From: Caballeronia sp. Lep1P3
GTDB lineage: Bacteria > Pseudomonadota > Gammaproteobacteria > Burkholderiales > Burkholderiaceae
Assembly (NCBI RefSeq): GCF_022879595.1
Contig: NZ_CP084265.1
Location: 2,914,001-2,978,000 of the forward strand
DNA length: 64,000 bases
Reading direction: 5' to 3'
Shown here piece after piece: positions 57,229 to 64,000 of the stretch. Made by a program: the position numbers and the translations under genes. How positions within the stretch are numbered: the first letter of the stretch is position 1; each line of letters begins with the position of its first letter. Under the pieces are notes generated by a model, which worked only from the letters and a program-made list of their open reading frames with translations, was not told the origin of the DNA and did not search any database.

Positions 57229-58122
57229 TCACGGTGCGCTCGCCTCGAAGAACGCGAGAATCTCTTCGATGAGCATCTGCGGCTCTTCTTCGGGAATGTA
57301 ATGGCCGCACGGCAAGGCGCGGCCGCTCACGTCGCGCGCCACGCGCCGCCATTCGGCGAGCGCATCGAAGCATCGCTCGATCACGCCGTTCTCGCCCCAC
57401 AGCACGCGCAACGGACACGCGATCCTCTGCCCGCGTTCGAGATCGGCGCGGTCGTGCTCCAGATCGATGCTCGCGGACGCGCGATAGTCCTCGCACATCG
57501 CGAAGACCGCGCCCGGCTGCGCGAGCGCATCGCGATACGCCTGCAGCGCATGCGGCGCGAACGGCGCAAGCCCCGCGTGGCGATTGCCCATCACGCGGTC
57601 GATGTACGCATTCGGATTGCCGCCGATCAGAAGCTCGGGGAGCGGCGACGGCTGGATCAGCAGGAACCAGTGGAAGTACGCAGTCGCGAATTCCCGATTC
57701 GTGGCTTCGTACATGGCGAGCGTCGGCGCGATGTCGAGCAGCATCAGGCGGTCGACGGCGTCGGGAAAATCCACGGCCATGCGATGCGCGACACGCGCGC
57801 CGCGATCGTGCGCGCAGACGAGGAACCGCCCGAAGCCGAAGTGACGCATGACCGCGATTTGATCGGCGGCCATCGCGCGCTTCGAGTACGGCGTGTGGCG
57901 CTCGTCGCTCTCCGGCTTCGACGACGCGCCGTAGCCGCGCAGATCCGTGGCGATGACGGTGAAGCGACGCGCGAGAACGTCGGCGCACGCGTGCCAGATT
58001 TCGTGCGTCTGGGGATGACCGTGCAGGAGCAGCAGCGGCGGGCCGTCGCCGCCCTTGACGCCCGCGATGCGGACGCCGGCCGCATCGATCGCAAAAGGCT
58101 CGTAGTCTCGGAAGGACATCAT
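57229..58122 (-). CDS. alpha/beta hydrolase, fluoroacetate dehalogenase-like
   Basis: A 297-residue hydrolase. The nucleophile is Asp, not Ser: D106 in CAHDRGARVAHR, with R107 and R110. Other residues fall where fluoroacetate dehalogenases have them: D130 (LLDIAPT), H151-W152 (YFHWFLLIQP), Y213 (EDYRAS) and H274 (CGHYIPEE). Spacing from the nucleophile to D130, H151 and W152 is identical to the known enzyme (24, 45, 46); the later two differ by 2. So it probably hydrolyses haloacetates, perhaps fluoroacetate. It is a single minus-strand gene with no operon partner. Confidence 0.87.
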   Translation of the reverse strand: MMSFRDYEPFAIDAAGVRIAGVKGGDGPPLLLLHGHPQTHEIWHACADVLARRFTVIATDLRGYGASSKPESDERHTPYSKRAMAADQIAVMRHFGFGRFLVCAHDRGARVAHRMAVDFPDAVDRLMLLDIAPTLAMYEATNREFATAYFHWFLLIQPSPLPELLIGGNPNAYIDRVMGNRHAGLAPFAPHALQAYRDALAQPGAVFAMCEDYRASASIDLEHDRADLERGQRIACPLRVLWGENGVIERCFDALAEWRRVARDVSGRALPCGHYIPEEEPQMLIEEILAFFEASAP

Positions 58123-58231
58123 GGGCTCTCGTCGTCGCGGTGCGAGTCATTGTAGGCGTGGCGCTTCGAATGCTCATCGTCGCGAGGCGCGTTTCGCGGC
58201 AAAACCGAGGAAGCACTCGGGATTTGCCCGG

Positions 58232-58272
58232 TTCGCGCCGAAAGCGCCGTGCCTATAATCGAACGATCGTTC
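58232..58272 (+). promoter_or_regulatory. promoter with overlapping palindromic operator
   Basis: TATAAT at 58254-58259 is a perfect -10, with TTCGCG 16 bases upstream as a weak -35. GAACGATCGTTC, a perfect 12-bp palindrome at 58261-58272, overlaps the expected transcription start. Such a site fits a TetR-type repressor. No TetR gene is adjacent. It would control the nitronate monooxygenase gene. Confidence 0.65.
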
Positions 58273-58363
58273 CAAAGCGTGCACTCACGTCATGCTTGTC
58301 TCGCGCGACACTTCACGAAGGCCGCGTCGAGCGCGACAAAGACATCATCAGGAGACTCGATTC

Positions 58364-59326
58364 ATGGCACTTCCCGCAGTCCTGCAGAATCTGGCGCTGC
58401 CCGTCATCGGCTCGCCGATGTTCATCGTCAGCTATCCGGAACTCGTGCTCGCGCAGTGCAAGGCGGGCATCGTCGGATCGTTTCCCGCGCTCAATGCGCG
58501 TCCCGCCGAACTGCTCGACCAATGGCTCACGCAGATTCAGGCGTCGCTCGCGGAACACGAGGCGGCGAACCCCGGCGCGACCATCGGGCCGATCGCGGTC
58601 AATCAGATCGTGCATCAGTCGAACGCGCGGCTCGAACACGATATTCGCGTGTGCGTCGACCATGAAGTGCCGATCTTCATCACGAGCTTGCGCGCGCCGG
58701 TCAGGAAGATGATCGACGCGGTTCATTCGTATGGCGGAATCGTGCTGCACGACGTCATCAATCTGCGGCACGCGCAAAAGGCGCTCGAAGCGGGCGTCGA
58801 CGGCCTGATTCTCGTCGCGGCGGGCGCGGGCGGGCACGCGGGCACGACTTCGCCGTTCGCGCTCGTCGGCGAAGTGCGGCGCATGTTCGACGGTCCGATC
58901 GTGCTGTCAGGCTCGATTGCCAATGGCGGCTCGATTCTCGCCGCGCAAGCGATGGGCGCGGACCTCGCCTACATGGGCACGCGCTTTATCGCGACGCGCG
59001 AGGCGCATGCGCTCGAAAGCTACAAGCAGGCCATCGTCGAGTCGAGCGCCGCCGACATCATCTATACGAATCTCTTCACGGGCGTGCACGGGAATTACAT
59101 TCGTCAGAGCATCGTCAACGCGGGGCTGGACCCCGACGCGCTGCCCGAGTCCGACAAGACCGCGATGAATTTCGGCGATGGATCGAGCAAGGCGAAGGCG
59201 TGGAAGGACATCTGGGGCGCGGGACAAGGCGTCGGCCTGATGCACGACGTGCCGAGCGTCGCCGAACTGGTCGCGCGGCTCAAGCGCGAGTACGAGGACA
59301 CGAAGGCGCGGCTCGCGATTCGTTGA
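58364..59326 (+). CDS. nitronate monooxygenase (2-nitropropane dioxygenase) family
   Basis: A 320-residue FMN-dependent TIM barrel: LPVIGSPMFIVSYPELVLAQCKAGIVGSFPALNARP, LHDVINLRHAQKALEAGVDGLILVAAGAGGHAGTTSPFALVGEVR (FMN site with conserved His), and IVLSGSIANGGSILAAQAMGADLAYMGTRFIAT. It oxidises nitronates such as propionate-3-nitronate. The ATG at 58364 follows GGAGAC. Controlled by the palindrome-bearing promoter upstream. Confidence 0.9.
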   Translation: MALPAVLQNLALPVIGSPMFIVSYPELVLAQCKAGIVGSFPALNARPAELLDQWLTQIQASLAEHEAANPGATIGPIAVNQIVHQSNARLEHDIRVCVDHEVPIFITSLRAPVRKMIDAVHSYGGIVLHDVINLRHAQKALEAGVDGLILVAAGAGGHAGTTSPFALVGEVRRMFDGPIVLSGSIANGGSILAAQAMGADLAYMGTRFIATREAHALESYKQAIVESSAADIIYTNLFTGVHGNYIRQSIVNAGLDPDALPESDKTAMNFGDGSSKAKAWKDIWGAGQGVGLMHDVPSVAELVARLKREYEDTKARLAIR

Positions 59327-59346
59327 CGGTCCGCGCCGCCGCAGAT

Positions 59347-59381
59347 GAAAAAACACCGCGCACTCGGCGCGGTGTTTTCGT
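59347..59381. terminator. bidirectional terminator between nitronate monooxygenase and porin genes
   Basis: AAAACACCGCG / CGCGGTGTTTT with CACTCGG between. A-rich on the left, T-rich on the right. Confidence 0.9.
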
Positions 59382-59400
59382 TTTGGCGTGACCGTGGCGC

Positions 59401-60507
59401 TCAGAACTTCGCGCGAATGCCGACGCCGAACGTATCGCCCGACGACATGCCGGTGTACTTGTCGTTCAGGTACGCCGCGTAGACATCGGTGCGCTTGGAG
59501 AGCGGATAGTCGTAGCCCAGCGCCCAGCTCTTGTGCGTCTGATCGAAGCCGCCGTTGCTGCGCGAGTACGCGTAGGAGGCCATCACGGTGCCCGGGCCGA
59601 CCGGCACGGTCACGCCGCCTTGCCCGGTGTTGACGTGGAATGAAGTCGGCTCGATGTCGTTCTTCGTATACATGTACTGCGCGAAGAACTTCACGTACTT
59701 GAGATCGAACGACGCGCCCAGTTGCCCGACGCTCTGGCTCTTGAAGCCGGGGGTGACGAAGGCGTTAGACGTCGGCAGGTCGCCCGGCACGTTGTTGAAA
59801 TTCACGTACTGATAGACGCCGGTCGCCGCGAACGGGCCGTGGAAATACAGGAACTGCGCGCTGTACTTCTTCGAGCGGCCATCGCCCGCGTTGTTGCCGA
59901 ACGCGTACATCGCGCTGGCGGACAGGCCGTTGAAGTCCGGCGTCGTGTACTGAACCGCGTTGTTCCAGCCGGAATCGCCCGTCACGCCCTGATCCGTCCG
60001 GTACGTCGGGAACGTGCCCTGGCCGAGGAACACGTGATAGACCATCGGCGAAAAGACGTAGGAATCGACGAACGGGTTGAAGAGGATCGTCGAGACGAAG
60101 AGTTGCGTCGTCAGGCGGCCCGCGGTGACGGTGCCGATCGGCCCCTGAACGCCGACATACGAGTTGCGGGCGAAGAACGTGTCGCCCTGGAAGCGCCCGT
60201 ACTGGCCGTTCTGTGCGCGGAAGAAGCTCTCCAGCGTGAAGATCGCCTTGTAGCCGTTGCCGAGGTCTTCAGCGCCCTTCAAGCCCCAGTAGGACGTGGA
60301 CATGCCGCCGCCGCTCACGTTCCACGCGCGCTGGCCGCCGGGGAATTTCGTCGCGCCGACCCATTCGTCGACTTGGCCGTACAGCGAAACGCTCGATTGC
60401 GCGTGAGCGGCGCTCGCGGCGAAAAAGCCGATCATCGCGGCGACGGCTGTTGCCTTCACCGCGGCTTTCACCGTTCTCTGCGGCGCACGGTTGACGGTTG
60501 GCTTCAT
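59401..60507 (-). CDS. Gram-negative porin
   Basis: A 368-residue outer-membrane protein of the Burkholderia OmpC-like (porin_4) family. Signal peptide ends near AHAQSSVSLYG; barrel strands alternate throughout, with typical WGLKGAEDLGNGYKAIFTLE and SFFARNSYVGVQG. The last residues are GVGIRAKF with the terminal Phe needed for BAM recognition. Passive channel for small hydrophilic solutes. ATG start; the N-terminus before the signal core (MKPTVNRAPQRTVKAAVK) is long for a porin, so a later start is possible. Confidence 0.93.
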   Translation of the reverse strand: MKPTVNRAPQRTVKAAVKATAVAAMIGFFAASAAHAQSSVSLYGQVDEWVGATKFPGGQRAWNVSGGGMSTSYWGLKGAEDLGNGYKAIFTLESFFRAQNGQYGRFQGDTFFARNSYVGVQGPIGTVTAGRLTTQLFVSTILFNPFVDSYVFSPMVYHVFLGQGTFPTYRTDQGVTGDSGWNNAVQYTTPDFNGLSASAMYAFGNNAGDGRSKKYSAQFLYFHGPFAATGVYQYVNFNNVPGDLPTSNAFVTPGFKSQSVGQLGASFDLKYVKFFAQYMYTKNDIEPTSFHVNTGQGGVTVPVGPGTVMASYAYSRSNGGFDQTHKSWALGYDYPLSKRTDVYAAYLNDKYTGMSSGDTFGVGIRAKF

Positions 60508-60982
60508 GGACTCTCCTGTCGTTTGTCAAAAGTTGAAAGCGTGGCGGGCAAAGAACGCTGCGCTCGCCTCGTCAGACCGGCGTAATGGGCTTCTTGGCGA
60601 GAGGCATCGCGTGCGGAGCGGCACCATCTTTACGGACCATTTATCCGGTCAAAAATAGTTGTCGTTATTGCGGGTATAGCGGTTGGGATACTCCGTGCGT
60701 AATCGCCGGTGGCGACGCTTCACCGCGTTCGTGCCGCACGCACGGACGGCGCGCGCCGCCGCGCCGGAGCGCGTGCACCGGCGCGCCTGTCCACGCGATG
60801 AAAGGAGTCTGAAAACGCTGGGAACGCGCAATGACCTGAAGGCCGCATTGTCCTTGCGCGCAAAAGAGAGGGGAATGTCTGACAGGAAAAGTGACGCGTC
60901 ACTGTGGCGAGATTACGTCACCGCGACAAGCGCGCTGGACGCGCTATTTATTTTTCGTTAATTGCCGCTGCAAGCCGCGCTT
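60508..60982. other. intergenic region upstream of the porin
   Basis: 475 bases between the porin start and the end of the small exported protein gene. A 92-codon plus-strand frame (60683-60961) has no ribosome site and an unremarkable composition; I do not call it. AT-richer near 60645-60665. Confidence 0.4.
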
Positions 60983-61351
60983 TTAGTTGCGGAAGTTGGA
61001 CGTTGCGGGCGCGCGGCCGTCTTCAGAAGGACGGCCCTGCGGACGCGGCAAGCTGCGCTCTTCGTTGTACCGCGTGATGTCGGCCCGGATCGATCCCGCG
61101 CCGTGGAATTGCGCGGCCTGATCCGCGCGCGGCACCGGGCGCATTTCCGCGCTGACGGGCGTGAGGCCGTCTTTTGCCGCGACCGGCGTGTAATGCAGCG
61201 ACTGACGGCTCGCGGGGGAATCGGCGAAAACGGCCGGCGACAGCCACTCGACGCGCGGTCCCGCAAGCGCGAGCGAACCCCCGACCGCGAGCGCAGCAAG
61301 TGCGGCGGAAGCGAGAAGCCGAGATGTTTTGCGAATGCCAGTGAGCGCCAT
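60983..61351 (-). CDS. small exported hypothetical protein
   Basis: A 122-residue protein with an N-terminal membrane/signal segment (SRLLASAALAALAVGGSLALAG, about 10-31), then a polar domain rich in Arg and Pro ending APATSNFRN. No known domain. The ATG at 61351 (MALTGIRK) is in front of the hydrophobic segment and has GGAGGCAGG 12 bases upstream; upstream starts in frame give only basic, non-protein-like sequence. Probably real, function unknown. Confidence 0.62.
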   Translation of the reverse strand: MALTGIRKTSRLLASAALAALAVGGSLALAGPRVEWLSPAVFADSPASRQSLHYTPVAAKDGLTPVSAEMRPVPRADQAAQFHGAGSIRADITRYNEERSLPRPQGRPSEDGRAPATSNFRN

Positions 61352-61820
61352 TGTCGATACGACCTGCCTCCAACGCGAAACGTCTCCGCGACGCGCGACC
61401 GGAAGACGGATTCGGCGAAGCGGACGCCAACCGTGGTTGGAGCGTGCGGGGCGCAATCGGGCGATGCGCGACCCCGCCGGTCGGCGCAATCGTCAATTTA
61501 TTTGCGTTGGTGAAAGCCGTCGAGTCAAAAAGTGTTAGGCCCGCTCGATGGTTGTAACACCATGTTACGTCAGAGTTTTTTCACTTCGCCATCCTGATCG
61601 GCACGCTGGCACTAACCGCATTCGGCATCGCGGTCGCGGCCCGAATGTTGCTCGATTCGATGCGCGCGTCGGCCGCTTTAATGCGCGAAGGGTATCAATC
61701 GATCGAAGAAATGAATTTGCCAATTCAATCGGCGGCAGAGGAAAATCATGGTTTTCCCTGACGCAACGCTGGGCATGCCTCCGATGGCGCCGCCGGCAGC
61801 GCGAGTGCGAGATCTCATCA
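61352..61820. other. intergenic region with a candidate small membrane-protein frame
   Basis: 469 bases between divergent genes. Apart from the small broken ORF at 61562-61761 there is no other feature I can support; the first 200 bases hold the promoter of the minus-strand gene. Confidence 0.45.
61562..61761 (+). pseudogene. possible small membrane protein with a frameshift in a T6 run
   Basis: From ATG at 61562 the frame reads MLRQSFF and soon stops. If one T is added to the T6 run at 61576-61581, the frame continues as HFAILIGTLALTAFGIAVAA, a good transmembrane helix, then RMLLDSMRASAALMREGYQS and a polar tail to a stop at 61759. Total about 66 residues. As written, only the last 38 residues could start, at ATG 61645. 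It may be a decayed gene, a sequencing error, or chance. Confidence 0.4.
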
Positions 61821-62840
61821 ATGGCACGGCCTAAATTTCTGCCCGACAACTTCACGCTGGCGCTCGTCGGCACCGTCATCATCGCGAGCTTTCTGCCGTG
61901 TCGCGGCGGCGTGGCGGTCGCGTTCAACTGGGTCACCAACGTCGCGATCGGGCTGCTGTTCTTCCTGCACGGCGCAAAGCTCTCGCGCGAAGCCATCGTT
62001 GCCGGGGCGACGCACTGGCGCCTGCACCTCGTGGTGCTGCTGAGCACCTTCGCGATGTTTCCGGTCCTGGCCATCGCGCTCAGGCCTCTGCTGAGCCCGC
62101 TCGTGACGCCCGCGCTCTACACCGGCATCCTGTTCCTCTGCACGCTGCCGTCGACCGTTCAGTCGTCGATCGCCTTCACCTCGATGGCCAAGGGCAACGT
62201 GCCGGCCGCCGTGTGCAGCGCGTCGGCGTCGAGTCTGCTCGGCATCTTCATCACGCCGGCGCTCGTCGGCGCGCTCATCAGCAATCACGGCGCGACGACC
62301 GGCTCGCCTTGGCAGACCGTCGGCAATATCGTGCTGCAACTGCTCGTGCCGTTCATCGCGGGGCAATTGCTGCGGCCGGCCATCGGCAAATGGGTGGACC
62401 GGCACAAGCCGGTGCTCAAGTTCGTGGATCAAGGCTCGATTCTGCTCGTCGTGTATGTCGCGTTCAGCGAAGCGGTCAACGAAGGCATCTGGCATTCGAT
62501 TCCGCTTTCCGCGCTCGCCGGCCTCGTCGCCGTAAGCGCCCTGCTGCTCGCGGTGGCGCTGTTCATCACCGCGTTCGGCGCGAAGCGGCTGGGCTTCAGC
62601 CGCGCCGACCAGATCACCATCATCTTCTGCGGCTCGAAGAAGAGTCTCGCGTCGGGCATTCCGATGGCCAAAGTGATCTTCGCTTCGCACGCAGTCGGCG
62701 CAGTCGTGCTGCCGCTGATGCTTTTCCATCAAATCCAGTTGATGGTCTGCGCGGTACTGGCCCAGCGATGGGGCGCGCGCAAGACCATGGCCGAACCCGC
62801 GCGCGACGCCAAGAACATGGCGGCTCCCGCCCGCCGCTGA
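61821..62840 (+). CDS. bile acid:sodium symporter family protein (YfeH/SLC10A7-like)
   Basis: A 339-residue membrane protein with about ten helices. Family patterns: NVAIGLLFFLHGAKLSREAI, LYTGILFLCTLPSTVQSSIAFTSMAKGNVPAAVCSAS and IIFCGSKKSLASGIPMAKVIF; the last is typical of the SLC10A7/YfeH branch rather than of true bile-acid transporters. Na+-coupled uptake or export of an organic anion is likely; the solute is unknown. ATG at 61821; upstream in-frame starts are in non-coding-like sequence. Followed by a terminator. Confidence 0.9.
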   Translation: MARPKFLPDNFTLALVGTVIIASFLPCRGGVAVAFNWVTNVAIGLLFFLHGAKLSREAIVAGATHWRLHLVVLLSTFAMFPVLAIALRPLLSPLVTPALYTGILFLCTLPSTVQSSIAFTSMAKGNVPAAVCSASASSLLGIFITPALVGALISNHGATTGSPWQTVGNIVLQLLVPFIAGQLLRPAIGKWVDRHKPVLKFVDQGSILLVVYVAFSEAVNEGIWHSIPLSALAGLVAVSALLLAVALFITAFGAKRLGFSRADQITIIFCGSKKSLASGIPMAKVIFASHAVGAVVLPLMLFHQIQLMVCAVLAQRWGARKTMAEPARDAKNMAAPARR

Positions 62841-62863
62841 CATCCTCATCGCTTCCCTCCGAA

Positions 62864-62890
62864 GAAGGCCGCCCCGCGCGGCCTTTTTTG
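62864..62890 (+). terminator. intrinsic terminator after the BASS transporter gene
   Basis: AAGGCCGC / GCGGCCTT with CCCGC between, followed by TTTTTTG. Confidence 0.9.
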
Positions 62891-62925
62891 CATTTGAGCG
62901 CACGGATTGGATGCCGTCGACTCTG

Positions 62926-63016
62926 CCGAACGGCATAGGCAAATCAGCCTGCCTGTTGGCAAGAAGGCGTGGCAGTTGGCGGCGGCATGTCCGGCGTTTT
63001 CGCCTATGCCGTTTGG
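62926..63016. repeat. long inverted repeat (12-bp perfect core)
   Basis: AACGGCATAGGC at 62929-62940 and GCCTATGCCGTT at 63002-63013 are perfect inverse complements; adding flanks gives 14 of 15. About 61 bases separate them. Possible sRNA, attenuator or small non-autonomous repeat. Confidence 0.6.
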
Positions 63017-63101
63017 CCGACTGGCGATGACGCCGCCGCCCTGCGAAGCTCTTCACCATGTCGCCGCTCGCCTCACTGACGACGTCGGCACGGCGTTGTT
63101 T

Positions 63102-63130
63102 TGGACGTTTTACTAAACGGAAAACGTCCA
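63102..63130. promoter_or_regulatory. inverted repeat upstream of the LacI-family gene
   Basis: TGGACGTTTT and AAAACGTCCA (10-bp perfect) with a 9-base spacer ACTAAACGG. Candidate operator for the downstream regulator or another protein. A -10-like TATACAAT (63205-63212) lies further downstream. Confidence 0.5.
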
Positions 63131-63265
63131 GCAACAAACCTTTCAACACGATGGCTTACTGGTTTTCTCCTATGCCCTCTCAGCGCGGTTTCACGGCGTT
63201 TTACTATACAATCGCGCCGAACGACGCTGCGGGCCACGCCCGCGCGCACAGCAACGGAGACCACG

Positions 63266-64000
63266 ATGCCCACCACCATCCGCGATGTCGCCCGCGCGGC
63301 CAGCGTCTCGATCGGGACGGTTTCGCGGGCGCTCAAGAATCAGCCGGGGTTGTCGGAAGCCACGCGCGCGCGAGTCGTCGAAGTCGCGCAGCGGCTCGGC
63401 TACGACTCGGCGCAATTGCGCACGCGCATTCGCCGCGTGACCTTCCTGCTGCATCGGCAGCACAACAATTTCACCGTCAGCCCGTTTTTCTCACAGGTGC
63501 TGAACGGCTTCGAAGAGGCGTGCCGCGAGCGGCGTCTCGTGCCTTCGGTGCTCACGGCCGGGCCGACGCACGACCTGGCGCAGCAAATGCGGCTGCATGC
63601 GCCCGACGCCATCGCGGTCGCGGGCTTCGTCGAGCCGGAACTGCTCGCGCATCTGCAGGCGCTCGCGCGGCCGCTCGTCCTCATCGATCTGCGCGCGCCC
63701 GGCTTTCGCTCCGTCAACGTGGACAACGCGAAGGGCGCGGCGCTTGCGATGCGGCATCTGTTCGCAACGGGCAGGCGGCGCGTCGCGTTCATCGGCGGGT
63801 CGCTCGCGCATCACAGCATCGCGCAGCGCGCGCTCGGCTATCGCAAGGCGTATTTCGATGCGGGCCTGCTCTTCGATCCCACGCTCGAAGTCACGGCGCA
63901 AGCCGGGCTGCCGGCTGACGTCGCCGCCGCCGACGCCATGCAGCGCCTGATCGCCGATGCCCGCGCGCAATCGCATCCGTTGCCGGACGCGGTTTTCGCC
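63266..64000 (+). CDS. LacI family transcriptional regulator (partial, runs off the window)
   Basis: 245 residues of a LacI-type regulator. N-terminal helix-turn-helix TTIRDVARAASVSIGTVSRALKNQPGLSEATRARVVEVAQRLGY, then a periplasmic-binding-like effector domain (RRVTFLLHRQHNNFTVSPFFSQVLNGFEEACRERR, GRRRVAFIGGSLAHHS). It resembles regulators of sugar catabolism; the effector is unknown. GGAGA precedes the ATG. The C-terminus lies beyond base 64000. Confidence 0.92.
   Translation, partial: MPTTIRDVARAASVSIGTVSRALKNQPGLSEATRARVVEVAQRLGYDSAQLRTRIRRVTFLLHRQHNNFTVSPFFSQVLNGFEEACRERRLVPSVLTAGPTHDLAQQMRLHAPDAIAVAGFVEPELLAHLQALARPLVLIDLRAPGFRSVNVDNAKGAALAMRHLFATGRRRVAFIGGSLAHHSIAQRALGYRKAYFDAGLLFDPTLEVTAQAGLPADVAAADAMQRLIADARAQSHPLPDAVFA

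Noticed and set aside
60683..60961. 92-codon plus-strand frame upstream of the porin
   Set aside because: Arg-rich start and no ribosome site; probably chance.

Overview
The window looks like a chromosome segment of a Burkholderia-type betaproteobacterium (Burkholderia, Paraburkholderia or Caballeronia). The grounds are high GC with strong GC3 bias, the gene order flhDC-motAB-cheY-cheA-cheW-mcp-cheR-cheD-cheB-cheY-cheZ, a DUF2844/DUF3443 lipoprotein pair, a bioAFDB operon and a MerR-aceK neighbourhood. The genus is inferred from gene order and protein resemblance; I could not run a search.

Layout. 1-2780: end of argS, a SPOR-domain protein, a DsbA-type oxidoreductase and an SDR, closed by a terminator. 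2825-4667: a secreted DUF2844/DUF3443 pair on the minus strand. 5019-17299: one large minus-strand motility and chemotaxis locus, from the flhDC master regulator through motAB to the full che set ending in cheZ. 17936-19000: a GT4 glycosyltransferase. 19240-24003: aqpZ split by a nested insertion; an IS256-family element lies in aqpZ and an IS66-family element lies inside the IS256 element, each flanked by its own 8-bp target duplication. 24295-30088: an exported small protein, a HAD phosphatase, a BadF-type kinase, tag, two tandem paralogous unknown genes behind a hairpin-rich leader, rpsU and an aldo/keto reductase. 30197-34310: a sigma28-type promoter, an unusually long flagellin gene, fliD and a fliT-like gene. 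34370-35659: a cation/Ca2+ exchanger gene behind what reads as a yybP-ykoY (Mn2+) riboswitch. 35840-44605: a peptide-binding ABC protein, an MBL hydrolase, a MerR regulator, aceK, carbonic anhydrase, thiolase, SDR, GST and YchJ. 44939-50716: an exported hydrolase and the biotin operon bioA-bioF-bioD-bioB. 50763-59326: an sbp-type sulfate-binding protein, small hydrolases, GhrA-like reductase, HMG-CoA lyase, YbaK, a DUF1289-MaoC fusion, an MBL hydrolase, a fluoroacetate-dehalogenase-like hydrolase and a nitronate monooxygenase. 59401-64000: a porin, a small exported protein, a BASS transporter and the start of a LacI-family regulator.

How the parts work together. FlhDC would switch on the flagellar and chemotaxis genes. 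A sigma28-like promoter sits between flhC and motA, and a better one precedes fliC, so two tiers of the flagellar cascade can be read here. The che operon supplies receptor, kinase, adaptor, methylation enzymes (CheR, CheB, CheD), two CheY proteins and the CheZ phosphatase. The thiolase, HMG-CoA lyase, MerR and MaoC genes suggest leucine/acyl-CoA catabolism nearby, with AceK controlling entry to the glyoxylate shunt.

The signals most worth a second look are the Mn2+ riboswitch ahead of a CaCA-family exchanger, pepsin-like motifs in the DUF3443 lipoprotein, the doubly nested insertion in aqpZ, three RVELF repeats in a long CheD tail, a threefold module in the flagellin, and the tandem unknown paralogs. 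No complete new defence or mobile system was found; there is no CRISPR array and I recognised no tRNA or rRNA gene.
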